DNA of 64,000 bases from assembly GCF_010686755.1 (NCBI RefSeq), contig NZ_JAAGXA010000002.1:186001-250000 (forward strand). Direction: 5' to 3'. The DNA is from Nocardioides zeae. GTDB lineage: Bacteria; Actinomycetota; Actinomycetes; Propionibacteriales; Nocardioidaceae. Positions 14,783-22,795 of this stretch are shown piece by piece. Both the position numbers and the translations under genes were made by a program. Every line of letters begins with the position of its first letter. Position 1 is the first letter of the stretch. Below the pieces are notes generated by a model. That model did no database searches. It saw only the letters and a program-made list of their open reading frames with translations, and had not been told where the DNA came from.

Positions 14783-16293
14783 GCGCCACTGGTACCGACG
14801 TCCACCACGTCGAGGTCCGACGGGGCCGGTACGTCGACTCCGTCTCCCTGATGCAGGTCTCCGCGACCGTCGCGGGGACGCCCGGCGTCCACAAGGCCCA
14901 GGTCGCGATGGCGACCGAGCTCAACCTGGACGTGCTGAGCGGCATGGGGTTCGACATCCCGGCCGACGCCGGGCCGAACGACATGGTCGTCGCCGTCTCC
15001 GCCGAGAGCGACGAGGCCGTCGCGGCCGCGCTCGCCGTCATGGAGGACGCCGTCGCGTCCATCGGCCGCGGGGGCGGCTCCGGCGACACGTTCGGCGGCG
15101 AGCCCACCCCGCGCACCACACGGTGGGCGGTCGAGCGCAGCGGCGCTCCGCTCGCGGTCGTCTCCGTGCCGGGCGAGCACGCGTTCGCCGAGGCCATGGG
15201 CGCCCTCGACGCCGGCAGCTCCGTGCTCGTCTTCAGCGACAACGTGCCGGTCGAGCACGAGGTGCTCCTCAAGCGCACCGCCGCCGACCGCGGCCTGCTC
15301 GTCATGGGCCCCGACTGCGGCACGGCCATCGTCGGCGGCGTGGGCCTCGGGTTCGCCAACGTCGTGCGCCAGGGCCCCGTGGGCGTCGCCGCCGCGTCCG
15401 GCACCGGCGCCCAGCAGTTCACGAGCCTGCTGCACACCGCCGGCGTCGGCGTCTCCCACTGCCTCGGCCTGGGCGGGCGCGACCTCTCCGAGGCCGTCGG
15501 CGGGCTCTCCGCCCGCGCGGCCCTCGCCGCCCTCGACGCCGACCCCGCCACCGAGGTCATCGTCGTCGTCTCCAAGCCCCCGCACCCGGCCGTCGCGGCC
15601 GACCTGCAGGAGTACGCCGCCACGCTCGCCACCCCCGTCCACCTCGTGCTCCTCGGCGCGGGCCAGCCGACGATCACCGCCGGAGTGGAGAAGGTGCTCG
15701 TCGAGCTCGGCGTCGACCGTCCCGACTGGCCGACCTGGGGCGTGCCCGCCGAGGCGCCCCGCGTCGACGGCGCGCTCCGCGGGCTCTTCGCGGGCGGCAC
15801 GCTCTGCGACGAGTCGATGCTCATCGCCGCCGAGACCCTGGGCGACATCCGCTCCAACATCCCGCTGCGGCCCGACCTGGCCCTGCCGGCCGGTCTCGAG
15901 CACGACGGCCACCTGATGATCGACTTCGGTGACGACACCCTCACCCAGGGCCGTCCCCACCCGATGATCGACCCGGGCCTGCGCCTCGCGCGGCTCGAGA
16001 AGGAGGCGGCCGACCCGGCCACCGGCGTCGTGCTCCTCGACGTCGTGCTCGGCCACGGGGCGCACGCCGACCCGGCGGGCGACCTCGCCCCGGCGGTCGC
16101 TGCTGCGCGCCGTACCGCCGCCGACGCGGGCCGCGAGCTCGCCGTCGTCATCTCCCTGTGCGGCACCGACGCCGACCCGCAGGGGCTCGAGGCCCAGGCC
16201 GCCGCGCTCGCGGCGGCCGGCGCCTCCGTCTTCTCGTCCAACGCCGCGGCGACCCGCTACGCGGTCGCCCTCGTCTCCGGAGGCCAGCGATGA
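14779..16293 (+). CDS. fdrA: FdrA-family protein (AllF-like transcarbamylase subunit)
   Basis: This 504-residue protein has two CoA-ligase-like Rossmann regions: an N-terminal CoA-binding-like part (VLVFSDNVPVEHEVLLK, VMGPDCGTAIVGG) and a succinyl-CoA-synthetase-like part (GVAAASGTGAQQFTSLLH, LGGRDLSEAVGG). It was long annotated as acyl-CoA synthetase FdrA, but with DUF1116 and DUF2877 it forms oxamate carbamoyltransferase. The expected chemistry is acyl-urea + phosphate to acyl-amide + carbamoyl phosphate. It overlaps both neighbours by ATGA. Context here (barbiturase homologue, carbamate kinase) suggests a homologous substrate such as ureidomalonate or biuret instead of oxalurate; that is an inference. 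Confidence 0.88.
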   Translation: MSATGTDVHHVEVRRGRYVDSVSLMQVSATVAGTPGVHKAQVAMATELNLDVLSGMGFDIPADAGPNDMVVAVSAESDEAVAAALAVMEDAVASIGRGGGSGDTFGGEPTPRTTRWAVERSGAPLAVVSVPGEHAFAEAMGALDAGSSVLVFSDNVPVEHEVLLKRTAADRGLLVMGPDCGTAIVGGVGLGFANVVRQGPVGVAAASGTGAQQFTSLLHTAGVGVSHCLGLGGRDLSEAVGGLSARAALAALDADPATEVIVVVSKPPHPAVAADLQEYAATLATPVHLVLLGAGQPTITAGVEKVLVELGVDRPDWPTWGVPAEAPRVDGALRGLFAGGTLCDESMLIAAETLGDIRSNIPLRPDLALPAGLEHDGHLMIDFGDDTLTQGRPHPMIDPGLRLARLEKEAADPATGVVLLDVVLGHGAHADPAGDLAPAVAAARRTAADAGRELAVVISLCGTDADPQGLEAQAAALAAAGASVFSSNAAATRYAVALVSGGQR

Positions 16294-17708
16294 ACACCCT
16301 CGACCTTCTCGACGGCACGCCGTCCGTCGTCGGCACCGGCGTCGCCCTCTTCTCGGACGCCCTGCGCGCCCAGGGCGTCGACGTCACCGACGTGGACTGG
16401 ACCCCGCCGCCCGCCGGCACCTCCGCGGCCCTGGCCCGCGTGCTCGCCGACGCCCGTCGCGTCGAGGCCAACAAGCTCGCCGCCGAGCGCATGCTGGCCG
16501 CCGGCGCCGAGCTCGTCGACGTGCGCCTGGCGAGCGAGGCGCTCGACCTGCAGCCCGGGCACTTCCTGCACGCCGGTCCCCCCATCACGTGGGAGCGCGC
16601 CTCCGGTCCGCTCCGCGGCGCGCTCATCGGCGCGGTCCTCTTCGAGGGCCTCGCGAGCGGGCCCGAGGAGGCCGAGCGCAAGCTCGCCGCCGGCACCTTC
16701 ACGTGGGAGCCCTGCCACCACCGCGGCGCGGTCGGCCCGATGGCCGGCGTCGTCAGCCCGTCGATGTGGGTCTTCGAGCTCACGGACCCGTCCAGCGGCC
16801 GCACGTCGTGGTGCTCGCTCAACGAGGGCCTCGGCAAGGTGCTGCGGTACGGCGCGTACAGCGAGGAGGTCGTCACCCGCCTGCGCTGGATGAGCGAGGT
16901 GCTCGGACCCGCCCTGCAGAGCGGCGTGCGCCGGGCCCGCGACCGCGGTGCCGAGCTCGACATGCTGGCGATCGTCGCGCAGATGGTGCAGATGGGCGAC
17001 GAGGGCCACAACCGCAACCGCGCCGGCACGCTCATGTTCATGCGCGACCTGCTCCCCGACATCCTCGAGGCCGGCGTCGACCCGCTGCGCCTGGCGGAGG
17101 TCGTGCGGTTCATCGGCGGCAACGACCACTTCGCCCTCAACCTGGTCATGCCGACCTGCAAGCTCATCACGAGCGCCGCGGCCGACATCCCGGGCTCGAC
17201 CGTCGTCACCGTCATGGCCCGCAACGGCACGGACTTCGGCATCCAGGTGTCGGGCACCGGCCAGCAGTGGTTCACCGGCCCGGCGCAGACGCCGAGCGGC
17301 ATGTTCCTCGGTGACTTCGGCCCCGACGACGCCAACCCCGACATCGGCGACTCGGCCATCACGGAGACCGCCGGCATCGGTGGCTTCGCGATGGCGGCGG
17401 CCCCGGCCATCGTGCGGTTCATCGGCGGCGAGGTCGGCGACGCGTTGACCGCGACGCGCCTGATGTACCAGATCACCACCACCGAGAACCAGCGCCTCGG
17501 CGTGCCGATCCTCGACTTCCGCGGCACCCCCACGGGCATCGACGTCACCAAGGTGCTGGGCTCCGGTGTGCTCCCGCAGATCAATACCGGCATGGCCGGT
17601 CGCGTCGCGGGCGTCGGCCAGGTCGGCGCGGGCCTCGTGACCCCGCCGATGGAGTGCTTCGAGGGCGCCATCCAGGCCCTGGCGGCTGCCGCGCCGACGC
17701 TCGGGTGA
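16290..17708 (+). CDS. DUF1116 protein (AllG/YlbE-like transcarbamylase subunit)
   Basis: This 472-residue DUF1116 protein has family-like segments EPCHHRGAVGPMAGVVSPSMW, SLNEGLGKVLRYGAY, QMGDEGHNRNRAGT and IGGNDHFALNLVMPTCK. It is the YlbE/AllG partner of FdrA. It overlaps the FdrA stop (ATGA) and the downstream MFS gene (GTGA), so the four genes form one operon. The glycine- and histidine-rich conserved segments probably line the active site, but that is not established from sequence alone. Confidence 0.88.
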   Translation: MNTLDLLDGTPSVVGTGVALFSDALRAQGVDVTDVDWTPPPAGTSAALARVLADARRVEANKLAAERMLAAGAELVDVRLASEALDLQPGHFLHAGPPITWERASGPLRGALIGAVLFEGLASGPEEAERKLAAGTFTWEPCHHRGAVGPMAGVVSPSMWVFELTDPSSGRTSWCSLNEGLGKVLRYGAYSEEVVTRLRWMSEVLGPALQSGVRRARDRGAELDMLAIVAQMVQMGDEGHNRNRAGTLMFMRDLLPDILEAGVDPLRLAEVVRFIGGNDHFALNLVMPTCKLITSAAADIPGSTVVTVMARNGTDFGIQVSGTGQQWFTGPAQTPSGMFLGDFGPDDANPDIGDSAITETAGIGGFAMAAAPAIVRFIGGEVGDALTATRLMYQITTTENQRLGVPILDFRGTPTGIDVTKVLGSGVLPQINTGMAGRVAGVGQVGAGLVTPPMECFEGAIQALAAAAPTLG

Positions 17709-18874
17709 GCCGCGCCGGGCGGTTCGCGGTCGTCGCTGCCCTGGTGGCGGTGGCCGCGAGCACCCGGTCGCCCCTGACCTCGGTGCCGCCCCTCGTGGGC
17801 GAGCTCGAGGACGCGCTCGGCCTGAGCAGCGTCGCCGTCGGACTGCTGACCGCGCTCCCCGTGCTCTGCATGGGGGTGCTGGCACCGGCGGCGACGCTGC
17901 TCGCTGCCCGTCTGGGCCTCGAGCGGGCGCTCGCCGTGGGCGCCGTGGCGATCGCCGTCGGCGTCGCGGTGCGGCCGTGGGGTCCCGCCGCGGTGCTCGT
18001 CGGCGGCACCCTCGTCGCCGGCACGGGCATCGCGATCGTCGGCGCGCTGCTGCCCGGCGCCGTCAAGCGCCACTTCCCGCGACGACCGGGCGCGATGACC
18101 GGCGCCTACATGGCCGCGATGATGACGACGGCCGCGGTGGCCGCCGCCCTCGCCGTACCCCTCGCCGACGCCGCCGGGTGGCGCGTCTCGCTGGGGATCT
18201 GGGCGGTCCCGGCCGCCGCTGCCGCCGTCTGGTGGGTCGTGCGCGCGGGCCGTCGACCGGTCCCCATGCGCTCCGCGGCCGGTCCCGCGGCCACGGCCCG
18301 GCTGCCGTGGCGCAGCCCGGCCGCCTGGCTGGTGACGGGCTACCTCACCACCAGCTCGATCATGTTCTACGCGTTGCTCGCCTGGATCGCACCGTCCTAC
18401 ACCGACCGCGGCTGGGACGAGGCCGCCGCCGGCCTGCTCCTCGCGGGCTTCAGCGCGGCGCAGCTGGCCTCCGCCCTCGTCGTACCGCTCGTCGTCGACC
18501 GCGTGCGCGACCGCCGGGCCCTGTACGCCGCGGCCGGCGCCGTCAACGCCGTCGCCCTCACCGCGCTGGTCGTGGCCCCCGAGTCCGTCCCCTGGGCGAT
18601 CGTGCTGCTGCTCGGGTTCGGCAACGGCGCCGCCTTCACGCTGGGGCTGACGCAGCTCGTGGAGCACGCCGCCACGGCGCACGACTCCGCGCGGCTCGCG
18701 GGGATGGCGTTCCTCGTGTCCTACGTCGTCGCCGCCGGCGGCCCGACCGGGATCGGGGCGCTGCACGACGCGCTCGGGTCGTGGACCGTGCCGTTCCTGC
18801 TCCTCGCGGTCGTCGCCGGCGCGCAGGTCGTGGTCGGCGTGCTGCTGGGGCCGTCGCGGCACGTCGCGGGGTAG
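17705..18874 (+). CDS. MFS transporter, CynX/NimT-like
   Basis: This 389-residue protein has about 12 hydrophobic segments and the look of the cyanate/2-nitroimidazole transporter branch of the major facilitator superfamily (STRSPLTSVPPLVGELEDALGLSS at the start). It begins at a GTG overlapping the DUF1116 stop and is the last gene of the operon. A role in moving the heterocycle, an acyl-urea or an amide product across the membrane is inferred from context. No substrate-specific motif can be identified. Confidence 0.82.
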   Translation: MSRAGRFAVVAALVAVAASTRSPLTSVPPLVGELEDALGLSSVAVGLLTALPVLCMGVLAPAATLLAARLGLERALAVGAVAIAVGVAVRPWGPAAVLVGGTLVAGTGIAIVGALLPGAVKRHFPRRPGAMTGAYMAAMMTTAAVAAALAVPLADAAGWRVSLGIWAVPAAAAAVWWVVRAGRRPVPMRSAAGPAATARLPWRSPAAWLVTGYLTTSSIMFYALLAWIAPSYTDRGWDEAAAGLLLAGFSAAQLASALVVPLVVDRVRDRRALYAAAGAVNAVALTALVVAPESVPWAIVLLLGFGNGAAFTLGLTQLVEHAATAHDSARLAGMAFLVSYVVAAGGPTGIGALHDALGSWTVPFLLLAVVAGAQVVVGVLLGPSRHVAG

Positions 18875-18906
18875 GCCGGGCCGGCTGCTGTAGCTCGGGC
18901 GCCCGC

Positions 18907-18960
18907 AATGTGCGGCTGCGACACCCCGGATCGACGCGGACGTGTCCCAGGTGCACAGTT
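18907..18960. repeat. TGTGCGGCTG palindromic element, copy 3
   Basis: AATGTGCGGCTGCGACAC at the left is imperfectly complementary to GTGTCCCAGGTGCACAGTT at the right. It belongs to the same family as 3701-3755, 3928-3982, 19155-19209 and 30481-30534. Confidence 0.75.
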
Positions 18961-19012
18961 CGCGCGGCGGCTCGGGCCGATCCAGCTGCGGGCTGCCGGG
19001 GGAAGAAAACGC

Positions 19013-19104
19013 GGACGGGCTCGGGCCGGTGGAGGAAAACGCGGACCCGGCCCTCGGTTGGATCGGTCCAGACGGCCCTTTGGCTGCCCGCCGTCCGCGT
19101 TTTC
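19013..19104. repeat. AAAACGCGGAC element, copy 2
   Basis: GAAAACGCGGAC lies at 19013-19024 and 19043-19054, with the inverted GTCCGCGTTTTC at 19093-19104. The architecture matches copy 1 at 3501-3570. Confidence 0.8.
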
Positions 19105-19154
19105 TTTGTCCGGTCCGGGCCGAGCTCGCCCCGACCTGGCCCCGGCCGTCCCGG

Positions 19155-19209
19155 AAATGTGCAGCTGGGACAGCCCGGATAGTCTCAGACCTGTCCCAGC
19201 CGCACATTT
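19155..19209. repeat. TGTGCGGCTG palindromic element, copy 4 (best-formed)
   Basis: AAATGTGCAGCTGGGACAG pairs with CTGTCCCAGCCGCACATTT over 19 bases with one mismatch, enclosing a 17-base spacer. It could act as a bidirectional terminator between the convergent genes. Confidence 0.8.
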
Positions 19210-19273
19210 GGAACGCCCGCGAGAGCGGCGACCGTCACCACGAGGCCCAGCGCCGCGGCGCCGGCCCGCAGCC

Positions 19274-20401
19274 TCACCCGACCCCGGGCGGGTCGGCCCG
19301 CAGCAGCCCCGCGTGGATCGGTCCCTCGAGCTCCGTCAACGGTCGACCGGTCCCGCCCCGGTGCAACCCGACGATCTCGGCCGCGATCGACACCGCGGTC
19401 TCCTCGGGCGTCCGCGCGCCCAGGTCGAGGCCGATGGGCGACCGCAGCCGGGCGAGCTCGGCGTCCGTGACGCCCACCTCCCGGAGCCGGTCGAGCCGGT
19501 CGCGGTGGGTGCGCCGCGAGCCCATCGCTCCGACGTACGCCGCGGGGCCGCGCAGCGCGACCTCCAGCAACGGCACGTCGAACTTGGGGTCGTGCGTCAG
19601 CACGCAGAGCACGGTGCGCTCGTCGGTGGCGGTGCCGGACAGGTAGCGGTGCGGCCAGTCGACGACGACCTCGTCGGCCTCGGGGAACCGGGCCGGCGTC
19701 GCGAAGAGCGGCCGCGCGTCGCAGACCGTCACGTGGTAGCCGAGCACCTTCCCGATCCGCACGGTCGCCCGCGCGAAGTCGATGGCGCCGAAGACGATCA
19801 TCCGCGGGGTCGGGGCGAAGACCTCGACGAGCACGGTGACGTCGTCCTCGAGCAGCTCGCCGCGGGGACCGGTGCGCAACGTGCGCGTCTCGCCGACGCT
19901 CAGCAGCGCCCGCGCCTCGGCGGCCACGACGGCGTCGAGCGAGGCGTCACCCAGCGAGCCGGAGGTCTCCCCCTCCCACACCGCGAGCCGCGCGCCGAGC
20001 GGGGCGGGCCCGTCGACGATCGTCGCCAGCGCGACCGGTCGCTCCGCGGAGATGCTGTCCGCGACCGCCTCGAAGACCCCGAAGGTGCCGGCGTCCACCG
20101 GCGCGACGAGCACGTCGAGGATCCCGCCGCAGGTCAGGCCCACCGCGGCCGCGTCGTCGTCGGAGACCCCGAAGCGCTGGAAGACGGGCTCGCCGGAGTC
20201 GATGACGTCGCGGCCCAGCTCGTAGACCGCGCCCTCCACGCACCCGCCCGACACCGAGCCGACGACCGTGCCGTCCGGTCCGACCGCCATGGTCGCGCCG
20301 GCCGGGCGGGGCGCGCTGCGCCACGTCGCCGCGACCGTCCCGAGCGCGAACCGCTCCCCCGCGGCCCACCAGGCCCGGGCCGCCTCCAGCACCTCACGCA
20401 C
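19274..20401 (-). CDS. XdhC/CoxF-family molybdenum hydroxylase maturation protein
   Basis: This 375-residue protein has both XdhC domains: the N-terminal part with TVVGSVSGGCVEG (about 45-57) and LTCGGILDV, and the C-terminal Rossmann part with RMIVFGAIDFARA and AAYVGAMGSRRTH. XdhC/CoxF/CoxI proteins bind molybdenum cofactor, sulfurate or protect it, and insert it into the apo-enzyme. Start is a GTG at 20401 that overlaps the CoxE stop by 8 bases. It is the last gene of a moxR-coxE-xdhC operon and very probably matures the hydroxylase encoded at 6.5-10.4 kb. Confidence 0.9.
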   Translation of the reverse strand: MREVLEAARAWWAAGERFALGTVAATWRSAPRPAGATMAVGPDGTVVGSVSGGCVEGAVYELGRDVIDSGEPVFQRFGVSDDDAAAVGLTCGGILDVLVAPVDAGTFGVFEAVADSISAERPVALATIVDGPAPLGARLAVWEGETSGSLGDASLDAVVAAEARALLSVGETRTLRTGPRGELLEDDVTVLVEVFAPTPRMIVFGAIDFARATVRIGKVLGYHVTVCDARPLFATPARFPEADEVVVDWPHRYLSGTATDERTVLCVLTHDPKFDVPLLEVALRGPAAYVGAMGSRRTHRDRLDRLREVGVTDAELARLRSPIGLDLGARTPEETAVSIAAEIVGLHRGGTGRPLTELEGPIHAGLLRADPPGVG

Positions 20402-21578
20402 GTCGTCCTCCAGCCGTCCCGAGCCTCGTGGACCCGGCGATCTCGTCGGTCAGCGCCTCGAGCGCGGCGACGCTGTGCCCGTCGACGAACGCGTCGACGT
20501 GCGGCAGCGCGGCCACCAGCCCGGCGGTCCGCGGCGCGAAGCCGGGACGGGCGCGGTTCGGGTTGGCCCACACGACCCGGTGGGCGAGGCGGTGCAGCTG
20601 CTCCATCTGCTCGCCGAGCAGGGAGGCGTCCCCGCGCTCCCAGCCGTCGGAGACGACGACCACGACCGCGCCCCGCGCCGTGCCCCGTCGTCCCCACCGG
20701 TCGAGGAACACCGCCAGGCCCTCCCCGAGCCGGGTGCCGCCGCTCCAGTCGACGACGCGGCGGGCCACCTCGTCGGTGCTGCGCTGCGGGTCGGACGAGC
20801 GGAAGGCGCGGGTCAGGCACGTCAGCCGGGTGCCGAGCGAGAAGACCTCGGCGTTCGGCTGGCTGCGCACGAGCGCGTGGGCGAAGAGCAGGTAGGTCTC
20901 GGCGTACCGCCGCATCGACCCCGACACGTCGAGCAGCACGACCGTACGGCGCGGCCGCGGTCGCCGCTGCCGCCGCGGCCAGTGCACGGGGTCGCCCCCG
21001 GTGCGGACCGCCTCGCGCACCACGCGGCGCAGGTCGACGCGGCCGTGGTGACCGGGGCGCGTGCGGCGCGAGCGGCGGTACGCCGGCCGGTGGGCCATCC
21101 GCTCCAGCAGGTGGGCGACCAGGGCGCGATCCTCTGCGTCGAGCGCGGCCACGTCGCGGTGGCGCAGCACCTCCAGACGGCTGGCCGTCGGGGGTGCGCT
21201 GGCGACCTCCACGTCGCCGGCGTCGGCCTGGTCGCCGGGCACGGGGACGTCGCGGTACGTCGGGAGGGTGACCCCGCGGCGTACGTCGGCCGCCCACGCG
21301 GCCCGGTCGAACCACAGCGCGAAGACCTCGTCGAACACGGCGAGGTCGTCGGGGCGGGAGCAGAGGGTGAGCCGCGCGGCCCAGTACGTCGCGCCCCGGC
21401 TCGGCTCGCCGGCCCCCGGACCCGGCGTCCCCGCGAGCGCGGCCAGCGCGACGACGGCCGCCCGGGCGGCGCCCGCCGGCACGTCGACGCCCGCGCGGCG
21501 GAGCGCGTCCCCCAGACCGGTCAGCTCGGCGGTGAGGTCGGGCCCGGCGGCAGGAGCGGTGGCGGGCGCCAGGCTCAC
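20394..21578 (-). CDS. CoxE-like von Willebrand factor A domain protein
   Basis: This 394-residue protein has an extended N-terminal region and a C-terminal VWA domain with the MIDAS motif LLDVSGSM near residue 215 and a later VSDGWERGD. CoxE with the MoxR-type ATPase CoxD inserts sulfur and copper into CO dehydrogenase in Oligotropha; homologues serve other molybdenum hydroxylases. GTG start overlaps the MoxR stop (GTGA). It acts with the adjacent ATPase in enzyme maturation. Confidence 0.85.
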   Translation of the reverse strand: MSLAPATAPAAGPDLTAELTGLGDALRRAGVDVPAGAARAAVVALAALAGTPGPGAGEPSRGATYWAARLTLCSRPDDLAVFDEVFALWFDRAAWAADVRRGVTLPTYRDVPVPGDQADAGDVEVASAPPTASRLEVLRHRDVAALDAEDRALVAHLLERMAHRPAYRRSRRTRPGHHGRVDLRRVVREAVRTGGDPVHWPRRQRRPRPRRTVVLLDVSGSMRRYAETYLLFAHALVRSQPNAEVFSLGTRLTCLTRAFRSSDPQRSTDEVARRVVDWSGGTRLGEGLAVFLDRWGRRGTARGAVVVVVSDGWERGDASLLGEQMEQLHRLAHRVVWANPNRARPGFAPRTAGLVAALPHVDAFVDGHSVAALEALTDEIAGSTRLGTAGGRRA

Positions 21579-22516
21579 GCCGGCTCCGCGAGGAGCTCGG
21601 CGAGGTGGGCGGCGACGCGCTGCTGGTCCTCGCGGTACTTGAGCACGGCACCGAGGGTGCGGGCCGCGGCGGCGGGCTCGACCGTGGTGGCGCCGAGGGC
21701 GTGGAGCGTGCGGGCCCAGTCGATCGACTCGGCCACGCCGGGGGCCTTGAGCAGGTCCTCGTCGCGGAGCCGGGCGACGACCCGGGCGACACCCGCGGCC
21801 AGGGCCGCGTCGGCCTCGGGCACCGAGCGGCGGACGATCTCGGTCTCGCGGTCGAGGTCGGGATGCTCGACCCAGTGGTAGTAGCAGCGGCGCTTGAGCG
21901 CGTCGTGCACCTCGCGGGTGCGGTTGCTGGTGACGACGACGAGGGGCGGCACCTCGGCGGTGACGGTGCCGTACTCCGGGATCGTCACCGCGAAGTCGCT
22001 GAGCAGCTCCAGCAGGAAGGCCTCGAACTCGTCGTCGGCCCGGTCGAGCTCGTCGACGAGCAGCACGCTCGGCGCCTCCAGCGAGCGCAGCAGCGGACGC
22101 GGCAGGAGGAACCGTCGGCTCCACAGGTCGTGCTCGAGCGCGTCGGCGTCGACACCACCAGCGGCCTCGAGCGCCCGCACGTGGAGCAGCTGGCGCGGGT
22201 GGTCCCAGTCGTAGAGCGCCGCGGACGCGTCGATGCCCTCGTAGCACTGCAGGCGCACGAGGTCGCGGCCGAGCACCTGGGCGAGCGCGGTGGCCAGCGA
22301 CGTCTTGCCGACGCCGGGCTCGCCCTCGAGCAGGAGCGGGCGGGAGGTGCGCCAGGCGAGCCACGCGGCCGTCGCCGTGCCCTCGTCGGCGAGGTAGCCC
22401 ACCCGCGCGAGGTCGTCGACGAGTGCCGCCACGGACTCGGGTCCCTGCACGTGCCGCCTCCTCCTGTGGACCTCGCGGTCGACCTCCGGGTCGGCCAGGT
22501 GGACCAGCGTAGGCAC
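21575..22516 (-). CDS. MoxR-family AAA+ ATPase (CoxD-like)
   Basis: This 313-residue ATPase has Walker A GEPGVGKTS (about 65-73), Walker B VLLVDELDRAD and sensor 1 VVVTSNRTRE. MoxR/CoxD proteins act as chaperones with VWA partners, and the next gene (overlapping GTGA) encodes that partner. GTG start at 22516. It is divergent from hyuA across a 275-bp gap that contains a large nested hairpin. With CoxE and XdhC it completes the accessory set coxD-coxE-coxF for the hydroxylase. Confidence 0.9.
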   Translation of the reverse strand: MPTLVHLADPEVDREVHRRRRHVQGPESVAALVDDLARVGYLADEGTATAAWLAWRTSRPLLLEGEPGVGKTSLATALAQVLGRDLVRLQCYEGIDASAALYDWDHPRQLLHVRALEAAGGVDADALEHDLWSRRFLLPRPLLRSLEAPSVLLVDELDRADDEFEAFLLELLSDFAVTIPEYGTVTAEVPPLVVVTSNRTREVHDALKRRCYYHWVEHPDLDRETEIVRRSVPEADAALAAGVARVVARLRDEDLLKAPGVAESIDWARTLHALGATTVEPAAAARTLGAVLKYREDQQRVAAHLAELLAEPA

Positions 22517-22578
22517 GCTCCGCGCCGTACGGCAGGGCGGAGGGGTGCCGAAGCACGCCCCCGCGGCTTGGCGGGTTG

Positions 22579-22668
22579 TGCCAACCCCTCCCCTCCTCCC
22601 CCGGGTCGTGGTGCGAGCCCACCACTTTCCGCAGGCCTGGCACCACGACCCGGGGAGGCAGGTTGGCA
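22579..22668. repeat. GGTCGTGGTGC palindrome, copy 1, with nested outer arms
   Basis: CCCCGGGTCGTGGTGC (22599-22614) and GCACCACGACCCGGGG (22640-22655) form a perfect 16-bp stem. Outside it TGCCAACC (22579-22586) pairs with GGTTGGCA (22661-22668). A related palindrome lies at 45993-46039. The element sits in the divergent moxR/hyuA gap, so it is not simply a terminator. Confidence 0.75.
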
Positions 22669-22762
22669 GATGTAACGAACGGAGTGGGCACCTGACGAAG
22701 AATCATCGTTTTTACGGCCAACTTTGACGAAGCCCCGGTCACGGGCCGCGAGGTTCAATGCC

Positions 22763-22795
22763 ATGAACGCACCAACGAACCTGGAGGCTGCATGA
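22763..22795 (+). CDS. Possible 10-codon leader ORF overlapping hyuA start
   Basis: ATG at 22763 opens MNAPTNLEAA, whose TGA (22793-22795) overlaps the hyuA ATG (ATGA). A weak AGG lies 10 bases upstream. The SD of hyuA (GGAGG) is inside this mini-ORF. It could couple or attenuate hyuA translation, or be chance. Confidence 0.25.
   Translation: MNAPTNLEAA

Larger units (their letters stand above)
18875..19273. other. Convergent intergenic region filled with palindromic repeats
   Basis: About 400 bp between the 3' ends of the MFS gene (+) and xdhC (-). It holds TGTGCGGCTG-type palindromes at 18907-18960 and 19155-19209 flanking an AAAACGCGGAC element at 19013-19104. No gene is seen. Confidence 0.75.

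Noticed and set aside
14779..16293. FdrA as an acyl-CoA synthetase
   Set aside because: Only its fold resembles succinyl-CoA synthetase; with DUF1116 and DUF2877 it belongs to the oxamate transcarbamylase type.
22724..22759. A TTGACG...TTCAAT promoter for hyuA
   Set aside because: The spacing (24 bases, or 20 to an alternative box) is too long for a standard promoter, so I did not list it as a feature.
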